From Clostridia bacterium (GTDB taxonomy: Bacteria; Bacillota; Clostridia; Christensenellales; CAG-917): DNA of 47,187 nt. Numbering within the stretch: position 1 is the first letter of the stretch; each line of letters opens with the position of its first letter. The stretch spans positions 1 to 47,187 of the forward strand of contig CAAFLX010000003.1 of the NCBI GenBank assembly GCA_900763875.1, read 5' to 3'. The notes below the pieces were generated by a model. That model was given only the letters and a program-made list of their open reading frames with translations, was not told the origin of the DNA and did no database searches. Of the stretch, positions 1 to 7,620 are shown one piece after another. A program made the translations under genes and the position numbers.

Positions 1-77
1 ATATATACATTCAAATCAATCGTTTTATTGGACAATCTGCAAAATTAATTCATTTTCGCTTTTTTGCATATTTTCCC

Positions 78-130
78 TTGACAGTTTTTCGCCAAATGGT
101 TTACCCTAAATATACCCCCACAGGGTATAT
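78..130 (+). promoter_or_regulatory. Candidate CsoR-controlled promoter and operator of the copper module
   Basis: Seen: TTGACA at 78-83, a possible -10 TACCCT at 102-107 (18-nt spacer), and an inverted repeat with perfect 8-bp arms, ATATACCC (110-117) and GGGTATAT (123-130), around a 5-nt centre. Known: CsoR repressors bind TACCC...GGGTA dyads that overlap the start of cop operons. The dyad would cover the expected transcription start near 114. Inference: this is the copper-responsive promoter of csoR and copA, although csoR starts about 620 bp further on. The -10 is poor, so the exact promoter is uncertain. Bases 1-77 are AT-rich and show no gene. Confidence 0.5.
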
Positions 131-145
131 AAAAACAATCAGGTT

Positions 146-372
146 CGGGTGTGGGTGTCCCACCCTCACAATGACAAAACGGAAGATTCCATTTTTCCTT
201 GTCATTCTGAACGCAGTGAAGAATCCAGCGCAGCGAAACAACGAAATGACGTGCGGCTTGCGCCTAGATGTTTCGACTTCGCTCAACATGACAAGCGAAA
301 AACATAATAAATCGGGCGTGGGTGTCCCACCACTCTGTCATTCTGAACGCAGTGAAGAATCCAGCGCAGCGA
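146..372. repeat. Cluster of dispersed palindromic/direct repeats, left of the GIY-YIG gene
   Basis: Three modules are visible. Module A (146-165 and 313-332) contains GTGGG-TGT-CCCAC, a 5-bp hairpin. Module B is a 36-bp direct repeat, identical at 201-236 and 337-372, beginning GTCATTCTGAACGCAGTGAA. Module C (252-296) begins TGCGGCTTGCGCCTAGAT and ends ATGACAAGC. The order A-B-C-A-B suggests a duplicated composite. Repeats starting GTCATTCTGA are common multicopy intergenic elements in many bacterial genomes. The open frames across them are repeat translations, not genes. Confidence 0.8.
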
Positions 373-391
373 AAAAAAACGAGGTTATGAT

Positions 392-661
392 ATGTGGGTA
401 TACATACTGACAAATCACACAAACAACGTCTTATATACCGGCGTTACAAACGACATCAACAGAAGAACATTTGAACATCGTTCAAAAACAGTAAACGGTT
501 TTGCTGAAAAATACAATGCCTACAAACTTGTTTATGCCGAAGAAACAAATTCAGCAGAAGAAGCAATCGCCAGAGAAAAACAAATCAAGGGATGGACAAG
601 GGCGAAAAAGATTACTCTTATCGAATCCATAAATCCCGACTGGTCTGACTTACTAAAATAA
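392..661 (+). CDS. Small GIY-YIG superfamily nuclease
   Basis: 89 residues, the usual length of stand-alone single-domain GIY-YIG proteins (UPF0213/YhbQ type). The paired motifs are VYI (residues 3-5) and YTG (16-18), followed by the NDINRR/EH segment and a downstream EKQIKGW stretch with the acidic residue typical of the fold. A GAGG ribosome site precedes the ATG by 7 nt. Family knowledge: a metal-dependent endonuclease fold; small members are implicated in DNA processing, but most have no assigned role. It lies between two copies of repeat module C and next to A and B copies, so it may be part of a repeat-associated element. It also lies between the copper operator and csoR, and could be co-transcribed with them. 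Confidence 0.85.
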   Translation: MWVYILTNHTNNVLYTGVTNDINRRTFEHRSKTVNGFAEKYNAYKLVYAEETNSAEEAIAREKQIKGWTRAKKITLIESINPDWSDLLK

Positions 662-664
662 TAA

Positions 665-708
665 TGCGGCTTGCGCCTAGATCCTTCGACAAGCTCAGGA
701 TGACAAGC
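665..708. repeat. Right-hand copy of repeat module C
   Basis: The first 18 bases (665-682, TGCGGCTTGCGCCTAGAT) match 252-269 exactly. Both copies then continue with a TTCGAC...CTCA...ATGACAAGC stretch. The copy begins 3 bp after the GIY-YIG stop codon, so the nuclease gene is bracketed by direct copies of this module. Confidence 0.8.
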
Positions 709-746
709 AGCCTAAAATTCTACAGCATCAAAAGGAAAATATCAAA

Positions 747-1070
747 ATGGACGACAATCAACAATGCTCGGCGTGCAACTCGTGTTGCAATCGCCAAAAA
801 CACACTCCGCGCAGTGAGCAACAACTCAAAGCACTCACCGCACGGCTCAACCGCGCAATAGGGCAACTTGGCGGCATAAGAAGTATGCTTGAGAACAACC
901 GCTATTGCGGTGACGTGCTGATTCAGCTTTCGGCGGTGCAAAGCGCGTTGCAAAGTTTGGGCTACGAGATTCTTGCCGAACATATGAAGACGTGCGTTGT
1001 TGAAAACCTGCAAGCAGGCAACGCCCAAATCCTTGACGAGGCACTCACCCTCATCAAAAACCTCAAATAA
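747..1070 (+). CDS. csoR: Copper-sensing transcriptional repressor, CsoR family
   Basis: 107-residue all-helical DUF156 protein. The copper-ligand triad C54, H79, C83 has the same spacing (25 and 4) as Mycobacterium tuberculosis CsoR (C36, H61, C65). The conserved RLNRAIGQLGGI segment lies at 33-44. An unusual N-terminal arm carries four extra cysteines (C7, C10, C13, C14) that could bind metal. The ATG has an AAAGGAAA ribosome site about 9 nt upstream. Apo-CsoR represses and Cu(I) binding releases DNA; the likely target is the dyad at 110-130. The copper ATPase follows 118 bp downstream on the same strand. Confidence 0.93.
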   Translation: MDDNQQCSACNSCCNRQKHTPRSEQQLKALTARLNRAIGQLGGIRSMLENNRYCGDVLIQLSAVQSALQSLGYEILAEHMKTCVVENLQAGNAQILDEALTLIKNLK

Positions 1071-1082
1071 CCGCGCAACCTA

Positions 1083-1152
1083 ATCGGGCGTGGGTGTCCC
1101 ACCCCCACTCGTGTCATTGCGAGGAGCAACGCGACGTGGCAATCTCCGGGGA
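1083..1152. repeat. Dispersed repeats between csoR and copA
   Basis: Module A (1083-1103) again carries GTGGG-TGT-CCCAC and is the third copy in the first 1.1 kb. It is followed at 1112-1152 by a different element beginning GTGTCATTGCGAGGAGCAAC, of the common TCATTGCGAGGAGC multicopy type. Together they fill most of the csoR-copA gap and create a spurious upstream GTG extension of copA. Confidence 0.75.
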
Positions 1153-1188
1153 CGGAAACAAAACACAATCACAAACGGGTATACAACT

Positions 1189-3945
1189 ATGAAAACTCAA
1201 TCTTTCAACATTTCGGGTATGTCGTGTTCGGCGTGCTCGGCAAGAGTGGAAAAAGTCGTCGCCAATCTCGACGGAGTAAAGTCCGTCAGCGTAAGCCTGC
1301 TCACCAACTCTATGCTTGTCGAGTACGACGCGCCGCTCACCCAAAAAGATATCTGCAAAGCCGTTGCAAACGCCGGCTACAAGGCGTTCCCCAAAGACGA
1401 CAAGTCCCAAGCCAAGGACAAGCTCAACCCCATTGTCATTATGGTGATTCGGCTTGCTTTGTCCGCTTTGTTGCTCGTCCCCTTGATGTACGTGTCAATG
1501 GGCGTGGTGATGTGGGGCTGGCCGCTGTCGTTTGCGGACAATCCCATGTCGATTGCCATATACGAGCTTGTGTTGTCGCTTGCCATAATGGCAATCAATT
1601 TTCGATTTTTCGTCAGCGGCACAAAGAGCCTGCTCCACCGCGCGCCCAATATGGACACGCTCGTGTCAATGGGCAGCGCAATCTCGTTTATATACAGCGT
1701 GGCGTTGATGATTCAAGCCGCCGTGCACCCCGAGCACCTTGCCCACCTTGCGCACAACCTCTACTTTGAATCGGCGGCGATGATACTTGTCCTCATCACG
1801 CTCGGCAAAACTTTGGAGGCGTACAGCAAAGGCAAGACGACCTCGGCAATCAAAGCCCTCGTCAACCTCGCGCCCAAAACCGTGCATATTCTCAAAGACG
1901 GCGCACAAATCGAAATCCCCCTCTCCGACCTTCGCGAAAACGACTTGTTCGTGGTGCGCCCGGGCGAGAACTTCGCCGCCGACGGCGAGATAGTTTCGGG
2001 CGACGCGTCCGTCAACCAAGCCTCTATCACGGGCGAGAGTATGCCCGTTGACAAAACAGTCGGTGACGCCGTCATATCGGGCACAACCAACCTCAACGGA
2101 TTCCTCACCGTTCGCGCTCAAAAAGTTGGCGAAAACACCACCCTTTCGGGCATAATAAAACTTGTCGAGGACGCAACGCTTTCCAAAGCTCCAATCGCAA
2201 AAACGGCAGATAAAGTGTCGGGAGTGTTCGTACCAAGTGTCATTTTGGTTGCTTTGCTCGTTTTTGTCGTGTGGATAAGCGTGACAAAAAACATCGAAAT
2301 TTCCCTCAAACACGCAATCAGCGTTTTGGTGATAAGTTGCCCCTGCGCGCTCGGTTTGGCAACCCCCGTCGCAATTATGGTTGCAAGCGGAAAAGGCGCA
2401 AAAGCAGGCGTGCTTTTCAAGACCGCAACCGCCCTCGAACAGGCAGGAAAAGCGGATATAATCGTGCTTGACAAGACGGGCACAATCACAAAAGGCACGC
2501 CGGTTGTCACCGACGTAACACCCCTTGCAGACCTCTCCGAAACCGAGCTGATTTTGCTTGCCGCGCGCCTCGAATCGGGCAGCGAACACCCAATCGCATC
2601 GGCAATCGTTAGCCGCGCAAAAGAGCTGTCAAGCTGCGAAATCACCCCTGCCGACAACTTTGAAAACTTGTCGGGACACGGTTTGAAAGGCACGCTAAAC
2701 GGGCGCGACGCACTCATTGGCAACGCCGCTTTGATGCAATCAAACGGACTGCTCACCCCCCAAGCCCAAGAGTCGGGCACGGCATTTGCACAGCAAGGCA
2801 AAACTCCTCTTTATTTCGCTTTGGACGGCAAAATCGCAGGCGTAATCGCCGTTGCCGACGAGCTTAAACCCGACAGCCAAGAGGCGATTTCCACCCTCAA
2901 AAAACAGGGCTTGCGCGTTGTTATGCTCACGGGCGACAACGCTTTGAGCGCGCAAGCGGTTGCCGACGAATGTCACGTTGACGCCCTCGTTTCCGACGTT
3001 CTGCCAAGCGACAAAGACGTTGTGATTTCCGCCCTGAAAAAGCAGGGAAAAGTGATTATGGTCGGGGACGGAATCAATGACGCTCCCGCCCTCACACGCG
3101 CCGACGTTGGCATAGCAATCGGCGCAGGCACGGACGTTGCAATCGACAGCGCGGACGTGGTGCTTATGAAGTCATCTCTATCCGACGTCGCCAAGGCTGT
3201 CACCCTCTCGCGCCGCACACTGCTCAACGTCAAAGAAAACCTATTTTGGGCGTTTTTCTACAACGTAATTTGCATTCCGATAGCCGCCGGTGCGCTCTCA
3301 TTCGAGCCTGTCAACCTCACCCTCAACCCGATGATAGGCGCGGCGGCAATGAGCCTTTCAAGCGTATGCGTCGTCCTCAACGCCCTGCGTTTGAACCTTG
3401 TCAACCTCACAAAGCACGCACCTCGCAAAAAGCCTCCCGTCGCCCTCGATATTACCAAAGTCAAAGCCGCACTCTCGCAAGTCCGCTCAACCGAAAATTC
3501 CAACGCCGTCCAACAGTGTGGCACTCTTCCGACAGACAGCACTCCACCCCTCTGCGACGCTATGTCCACCGACGGCATTTCAACTCCATTCGGCGGTTCT
3601 TGCACGCAACAAAGCGACTGTTCTTGCACGCAACAAAGCGGCGGTGCTTGCATGCTACCAAGCGACATTGCGCCGCAAAACTTATCACAAAATTCAAACG
3701 GCACTTTCACTGCCGACAAAAAAGGAGAATCCATTATGCAAAAAACACTCTCAATCGAAGGTATGATGTGCATGCACTGCGTCAAGCACGTCAAAGACGC
3801 TCTCTCGGCTCTTGACGGAGTCGCCTCGGTAGACGTATCACTCGAATCGAAAACCGCAACCGTAACTCTATCCGCCGACGTGCCCGATACCGCCCTCCGC
3901 ACCGCCGTCACCGCCGCAGGCTACGACGTCACCTCAATCGATTAA
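1189..3945 (+). CDS. copA: Copper-exporting P1B-type ATPase fused in frame to a C-terminal CopZ-like chaperone
   Basis: 918 residues. Order: N-terminal heavy-metal domain (GMSCSAC, C13/C16); membrane helices; actuator loop TGES (281-284); CPC metal site in the membrane (C384, C386); phosphorylation motif DKTGT (D428); HP motif (H467); GDGINDAP (D627). A Cys-rich linker follows (about 765-849), then a second heavy-metal domain (850-918, CMHC at C861/C864). It exports Cu(I) from the cytosol using ATP. The ATG at 1189 is chosen because the longer GTG frame runs through a dispersed repeat and starts before the metal domain; its SD is weak. A typical clostridial CopA ends near residue 750-800, so the tail looks like a fused copZ. 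An SD and ATG remain inside the gene (see the nested entry). Confidence 0.95.
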   Translation: MKTQSFNISGMSCSACSARVEKVVANLDGVKSVSVSLLTNSMLVEYDAPLTQKDICKAVANAGYKAFPKDDKSQAKDKLNPIVIMVIRLALSALLLVPLMYVSMGVVMWGWPLSFADNPMSIAIYELVLSLAIMAINFRFFVSGTKSLLHRAPNMDTLVSMGSAISFIYSVALMIQAAVHPEHLAHLAHNLYFESAAMILVLITLGKTLEAYSKGKTTSAIKALVNLAPKTVHILKDGAQIEIPLSDLRENDLFVVRPGENFAADGEIVSGDASVNQASITGESMPVDKTVGDAVISGTTNLNGFLTVRAQKVGENTTLSGIIKLVEDATLSKAPIAKTADKVSGVFVPSVILVALLVFVVWISVTKNIEISLKHAISVLVISCPCALGLATPVAIMVASGKGAKAGVLFKTATALEQAGKADIIVLDKTGTITKGTPVVTDVTPLADLSETELILLAARLESGSEHPIASAIVSRAKELSSCEITPADNFENLSGHGLKGTLNGRDALIGNAALMQSNGLLTPQAQESGTAFAQQGKTPLYFALDGKIAGVIAVADELKPDSQEAISTLKKQGLRVVMLTGDNALSAQAVADECHVDALVSDVLPSDKDVVISALKKQGKVIMVGDGINDAPALTRADVGIAIGAGTDVAIDSADVVLMKSSLSDVAKAVTLSRRTLLNVKENLFWAFFYNVICIPIAAGALSFEPVNLTLNPMIGAAAMSLSSVCVVLNALRLNLVNLTKHAPRKKPPVALDITKVKAALSQVRSTENSNAVQQCGTLPTDSTPPLCDAMSTDGISTPFGGSCTQQSDCSCTQQSGGACMLPSDIAPQNLSQNSNGTFTADKKGESIMQKTLSIEGMMCMHCVKHVKDALSALDGVASVDVSLESKTATVTLSADVPDTALRTAVTAAGYDVTSID
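3593..3664 (+). repeat. Three tandem 24-bp repeats in the CopA-CopZ linker
   Basis: Units at 3593-3616, 3617-3640 and 3641-3664. The first two differ mainly at their first few bases and the third is more diverged. In frame they encode cysteine-containing octapeptides of the form G-S-C-T-Q-Q-S-D. With neighbouring cysteines they make a flexible Cys-rich linker between the pump and the C-terminal chaperone domain. Confidence 0.8.
3736..3945 (+). CDS. copZ: Nested CopZ-like copper chaperone, possible internal start within copA
   Basis: In-frame ATG preceded by AAAGGAG (3721-3727) with an 8-nt spacer, a near-ideal ribosome site inside copA. The product would be 69 residues, exactly the size of free CopZ, with one heavy-metal domain (GMMCMHC, C12/C15). 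Known: CopZ shuttles Cu(I) to CopA and CsoR, and Escherichia coli makes a short chaperone from copA by frameshifting, so dual output has precedent. Inference: both the fusion and free CopZ are made. The alternative is that the SD is a relic of two ancestral genes that lost the separating stop. Confidence 0.5.
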   Translation: MQKTLSIEGMMCMHCVKHVKDALSALDGVASVDVSLESKTATVTLSADVPDTALRTAVTAAGYDVTSID

Positions 3946-4116
3946 TACTGCCAAAAAATCGATTATTATCGCAAGAATTGTTGATAAGACGGTTTGTTTG
4001 CCTCTCCGTTTCCTTTCCACGCAAAAAATCGTGTGATTCGGCAACGACTTTCGGCAAGTCGTTATACCGTTAGCAACATTTTGAATATTTGACATAAAGT
4101 CATAATGAGCAACTGA

Positions 4117-4141
4117 AAAAGCGGCTATCCGAGCCGCTTTT
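4117..4141. terminator. Bidirectional intrinsic terminator between copA and ade
   Basis: Perfect 10-bp stem AAAAGCGGCT / AGCCGCTTTT around a 5-nt loop, with T-runs on both strands. It sits between the convergent ends of copA and the pyrimidine operon and can serve both. Confidence 0.9.
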
Positions 4142-4174
4142 ATCATTGTTTATATATCTTTGCGCCGTTTGTCG

Positions 4175-5881
4175 TCAGTTTTCTTCTATGGGTGTGATGG
4201 CAAAGTTCAGCACGTCAAAGAGTCCGCGCGTGGTGATTTTCAGTTCAGGAATGACGGCAAGCGACATAAACGAAAGGCACATAAACGGTTCAAGGTCTTT
4301 GGCAACGCCTGCCTCGCGCGCTTTTTGGCGTAAACTCTCGGTTTTTTCAAGGACGTAATTCATGTCCTTATCGCTCATGATTGCGCCTATGGGGAGTTCG
4401 AGCGTTTCCTCGATTTTGCCGTTGCGCGCAAAAGTCATACCTCCGCCCGAGCGAATGATTTCGTTGATTGCGCACGCCATATCCTTGTCATTGTCGCCGA
4501 TTGCTATGATATTGTGACTGTCGTGCGCAACGCTCAATGCAACCGCGGCGTTTTCAAGCCCGTAACCCTCTATGAGTCCAAGCCCGATTTTGCCGGTATT
4601 TTTGTGTCTTTCGACAACGCAAATTTTGTCAAGTCCCTCGGTTTTGACATACTCTCCGTTTTCGACGTTGACCTCTCTCACCTTCTTCAAAGTGACAACG
4701 TTGTCGGGCACGATGCCCATAACTTTGACTTTGTTCGAGTTGAGTTTGATTTTGAGTTTGTCCTCCGAAACATAGTCTGTGTGCATCGTGTTTCGCACCG
4801 CCTCGTCAAACAAACTATTTGCCTCAAACAACGCAACTCCGTCTTTAGCAACCAAAACTCCGCGCTTAAACACCGCTTTCGGTTGAAAGTCGTACAAATC
4901 GTCAAACGTAACAAGGTCTGCGATTCTGCCCGGTGCGATTGCGCCGCGGTCTTCCATTTTGTAGCATTCGGCCGCGTTGAGCGTGGCAACCGTCAGCACG
5001 TCAATCGGGTCTTTGCCTGCCTTGACGAGCATACGCACGTTATAGTCGAGATGTCCTCTCTCCTTCAAGTCCACAACCTGCTTGTCGTCGGTGCAAAGTA
5101 ACAAGCGGCGTTTGGTTTTGTCGGTGAACGCACCAAGCAAAGCGTTGATATTTCTTGTTGACGTACCCTCTCGCATTTGCACGTAAAAACCGCGCTTAAT
5201 CTTGTCCAAAGCCTCTTGTTCGCACACGTTCTCGTGGTCGGTTTTGATGCCTTTGAGCACGTATGCGTTGATGTCGTCCTCGTTGGCGGTGACCAAGTGT
5301 CCGTCGATAATCTTGCCCGCTTTGAGGCAACTTGCGAGTTTTCTCAACGCCTCGTCGTCGCCGTATCGCACGGCAGGGCTGTTCATAAATTCGCCAAGCC
5401 CGTAAACGTCTGGGTTTTGAATGAAATCCTCGGTTGCGGCGGCGTCTATAACCGCTCCGCTGTCCTCAAACGGCGTTGCAGGCACGCAGCTAGGCAACAT
5501 AAATCTGATGTCCATAGGCACGGTTTTTGCCTCTTTAATCATATATTCGATGCCCTTGATTCCTGCGACGTTGGCAATTTCGTGAGGGTCGGCAATGCAG
5601 GTCGTGACGCCGTAGGGCAAAATCGCGGCTGCAAAGTTTGCAGGCGAAAGCATGGTGCTTTCAACGTGCAAGTGCGTGTCTATAAGCCCTGCCGTGACGT
5701 ATGCGCCCTCTAAATCTATCTCTTTTTTGCCCTCATAACGCCCCAAACCGACGATTATTCCGTCGCACACGGCGATGTCGCACTCCTCGATTTGACCGAT
5801 AAAAACGTTGACGACTTTGCAGTTTTTGAACACCAAATCGGCTTTTTCTCTATGCTCGCATTGTTCGATAAATTTGTCCAT
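4175..5881 (-). CDS. ade: Adenine deaminase
   Basis: 568 residues, usual length for the Ade/AdeC amidohydrolase family. It converts adenine to hypoxanthine plus ammonia. Metal-site motifs are visible: DTHLHVEST and ADPHEIAN in the N-terminal half and CTDDK further on; an amidohydrolase composite domain precedes the TIM barrel. It starts 3 nt after the pyrB stop and has only a weak SD, suggesting translational coupling. It is the last gene of the pyrimidine operon. Hypoxanthine could be salvaged by the Hpt encoded at 18515-19057. A purine-base gene at the end of a pyrimidine operon is unusual. Confidence 0.95.
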   Translation of the reverse strand: MDKFIEQCEHREKADLVFKNCKVVNVFIGQIEECDIAVCDGIIVGLGRYEGKKEIDLEGAYVTAGLIDTHLHVESTMLSPANFAAAILPYGVTTCIADPHEIANVAGIKGIEYMIKEAKTVPMDIRFMLPSCVPATPFEDSGAVIDAAATEDFIQNPDVYGLGEFMNSPAVRYGDDEALRKLASCLKAGKIIDGHLVTANEDDINAYVLKGIKTDHENVCEQEALDKIKRGFYVQMREGTSTRNINALLGAFTDKTKRRLLLCTDDKQVVDLKERGHLDYNVRMLVKAGKDPIDVLTVATLNAAECYKMEDRGAIAPGRIADLVTFDDLYDFQPKAVFKRGVLVAKDGVALFEANSLFDEAVRNTMHTDYVSEDKLKIKLNSNKVKVMGIVPDNVVTLKKVREVNVENGEYVKTEGLDKICVVERHKNTGKIGLGLIEGYGLENAAVALSVAHDSHNIIAIGDNDKDMACAINEIIRSGGGMTFARNGKIEETLELPIGAIMSDKDMNYVLEKTESLRQKAREAGVAKDLEPFMCLSFMSLAVIPELKITTRGLFDVLNFAITPIEEN

Positions 5882-5884
5882 ATT

Positions 5885-6958
5885 TCACCGCCCGATTTCA
5901 CAATCGCAGTAGACGCAACGCTCTACTCCATGACTATCTTTGTAGACGAGGTGTTCGAGTTCTTGCTCGGTTGTGGATATGCAGTGCGGATTTTTGCACT
6001 TCGTATCGTACGCACAAGCGTCCTTATCCTTGATGTTTTCCTCGTCCTTTTCTCTCAAAAGTTTCATTATCAACGCCATACGCATAAGTTTGCCGTTGAC
6101 GGTTTGGCGGAAGTAGCTTGCGCGCGGGTCTTTGTCCACCTTGATTGAGATTTCGTTGACGCGCGGCAAGGGGTGCAACACAAACGTATCGGGCTTTGCA
6201 AGGCGCATTTTCTCCTCTGTCAAGACATAGCTGTCTTTGAGCCTCTCATATTCATCTCTGTCCAAAAATCTTTCTTGTTGAATTCTTGTCATATACAGAA
6301 TATCAAGCTCTCCCAAGTGGTCTTCGAGCGAAGTCGTTTCGACAAACGGCACTCCGTTTTGCTCCAAAACTCCCTTTTTGACGAAATCGGGAAGCGCAAG
6401 TTCTTTTGGAGAAATGAGCACGAATTTGACGTTTTTGTATCTCACCATCGCCTCTATGAGGGAATGGACGGTACGCCCGTACTTCAAATCTCCGCAAACG
6501 CCGATTGTGAGATTGTCAAGCCTGCCCTTGTCAAAAGAGATTGTGCAAAGGTCGGCAAGCGTTTGAGTGGGATGATAGTGTCCGCCGTCCCCCGCATTGA
6601 TGACGGGGACGAGGGAGTGTTTTGTGGCAACGTAGGGCGCGCCCTCTTTGGGATGGCGCATTGCGATTATATCCACGTATCCCGACACCACCGTTGCGGT
6701 GTCCGCCACGCTTTCGCCCTTGCTTGCCGATGAATTTTTGCCGTCGGAAAACCCAACCACAGAGCCACCCAAAGACAACATTGCCGTTTCAAAGCTCAAT
6801 CTCGTGCGCGTGGACGGCTCGAAAAATAGCGTGGCAAGAATTTTGCCCTTGCACTTTTCCTTGTAGTTTTCGGGATTTTCTTTGATGTCTTTTGCAACCG
6901 CAATCAACTCGTCAATCTCGGCGGTTGAAAAATCGGTGATGTTGAGCAAGTGTTTCAT
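5885..6958 (-). CDS. pyrB: Aspartate carbamoyltransferase catalytic chain with a C-terminal PyrI-type zinc domain
   Basis: 357 residues; PyrB alone is about 305-310. Catalytic motifs are STRTR (49-53, carbamoyl-phosphate binding) and HPLPR (262-266). The extra tail carries C321-x4-C326 and C348-x2-C351, the same CX4C...CX2C pattern as the zinc domain of E. coli PyrI, including the NPHCIS / NSNCIS resemblance. The PyrI nucleotide-binding domain is absent and no separate pyrI is in the operon. The start at 6958 is chosen for homology and a GGAG site; the upstream extension overlaps pyrE. It forms carbamoyl-aspartate in UMP synthesis. Inference: the tail stabilises the trimer or assembly without CTP/ATP control. 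Confidence 0.95.
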   Translation of the reverse strand: MKHLLNITDFSTAEIDELIAVAKDIKENPENYKEKCKGKILATLFFEPSTRTRLSFETAMLSLGGSVVGFSDGKNSSASKGESVADTATVVSGYVDIIAMRHPKEGAPYVATKHSLVPVINAGDGGHYHPTQTLADLCTISFDKGRLDNLTIGVCGDLKYGRTVHSLIEAMVRYKNVKFVLISPKELALPDFVKKGVLEQNGVPFVETTSLEDHLGELDILYMTRIQQERFLDRDEYERLKDSYVLTEEKMRLAKPDTFVLHPLPRVNEISIKVDKDPRASYFRQTVNGKLMRMALIMKLLREKDEENIKDKDACAYDTKCKNPHCISTTEQELEHLVYKDSHGVERCVYCDCEIGR

Positions 6959-6959
6959 C

Positions 6960-7610
6960 TCAGTTTTCTCCGCTTGTAATCCAACTCTCGTCAGAGGGAT
7001 TATCTCTGAATTTGAGGAGTTTTTGAATGTCCTTTTCCGCAATATATTTTTCTTCGGCAGCAACTTCTGCAATGCAATCGAAGTCGGTCAAACTCACGTT
7101 TTTGACGTTTGCCGCGGCAAGTCTGTCCTTGCCCTTTTGCATACCGTATGTGAAGATACTCACAACGCCCAGCACGTCTGCGCCTGCCTCTCTCAAAGCC
7201 TCAACGGTTTCTATAACGCTGCCGCCCGTCGAAATCAAGTCCTCGACGACGACGGTTTTTTGTCCTTTTTCAAGTTTGCCCTCGATGCGGTTTTGTCTGC
7301 CGTGGTCTTTGTTTCCGCTTCTGACATAGCCCATAGGAAGCCCCAAAATATGCGCGCTGATAGCTGCGTGAGCGATGCCTGCCGTGGACGTACCCATAAG
7401 AATTTGTGCGTCGGGATACTCGTTTTTGACGGTTTGCGCAATGGCGTTTTCAACGTCGCATCTGACAGAAACGTCGGTTAAAGTCAGTCTATTGTCGCAA
7501 TAAACCGGGCTTTTGATTCCGCTAGCCCAAGTGAACGGTTCTTCGGGACGGAAGAAAACCGCTTTGATTTTCAACAAGTCTTTTGCAATTTGTCTTTTGA
7601 TGTTTTCCAT
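6960..7610 (-). CDS. pyrE: Orotate phosphoribosyltransferase
   Basis: 216 residues. It joins orotate to PRPP to give OMP. The PRPP loop VVVEDLISTGGS is clear, with the FTWASGIKSPVY orotate-binding segment near the N-terminus. The start is set by AAGGAGAG overlapping the pyrF stop; a longer frame begins inside pyrF. The gap to pyrF is 10 nt and pyrB begins 1 nt after the stop, so the genes are tightly coupled. Confidence 0.95.
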   Translation of the reverse strand: MENIKRQIAKDLLKIKAVFFRPEEPFTWASGIKSPVYCDNRLTLTDVSVRCDVENAIAQTVKNEYPDAQILMGTSTAGIAHAAISAHILGLPMGYVRSGNKDHGRQNRIEGKLEKGQKTVVVEDLISTGGSVIETVEALREAGADVLGVVSIFTYGMQKGKDRLAAANVKNVSLTDFDCIAEVAAEEKYIAEKDIQKLLKFRDNPSDESWITSGEN

Positions 7611-7620
7611 ATATCTCTCC

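Noticed and set aside
78..410. 110-residue plus-strand open frame at the left end
   Set aside because: It crosses the promoter, operator and repeat modules, and its peptide is repeat-derived (LVILNAVKNP, CHSERSEES).
1090..1188. GTG-started extension of copA
   Set aside because: The extra 33 codons are a translation of dispersed repeats; the metal-binding domain begins right after ATG 1189.
3480..3735. Alternative genetic code or recoded stop at the copA-copZ junction
   Set aside because: There is no in-frame stop codon at either fusion junction, and all genes use TAA, TAG and TGA as ordinary stops.
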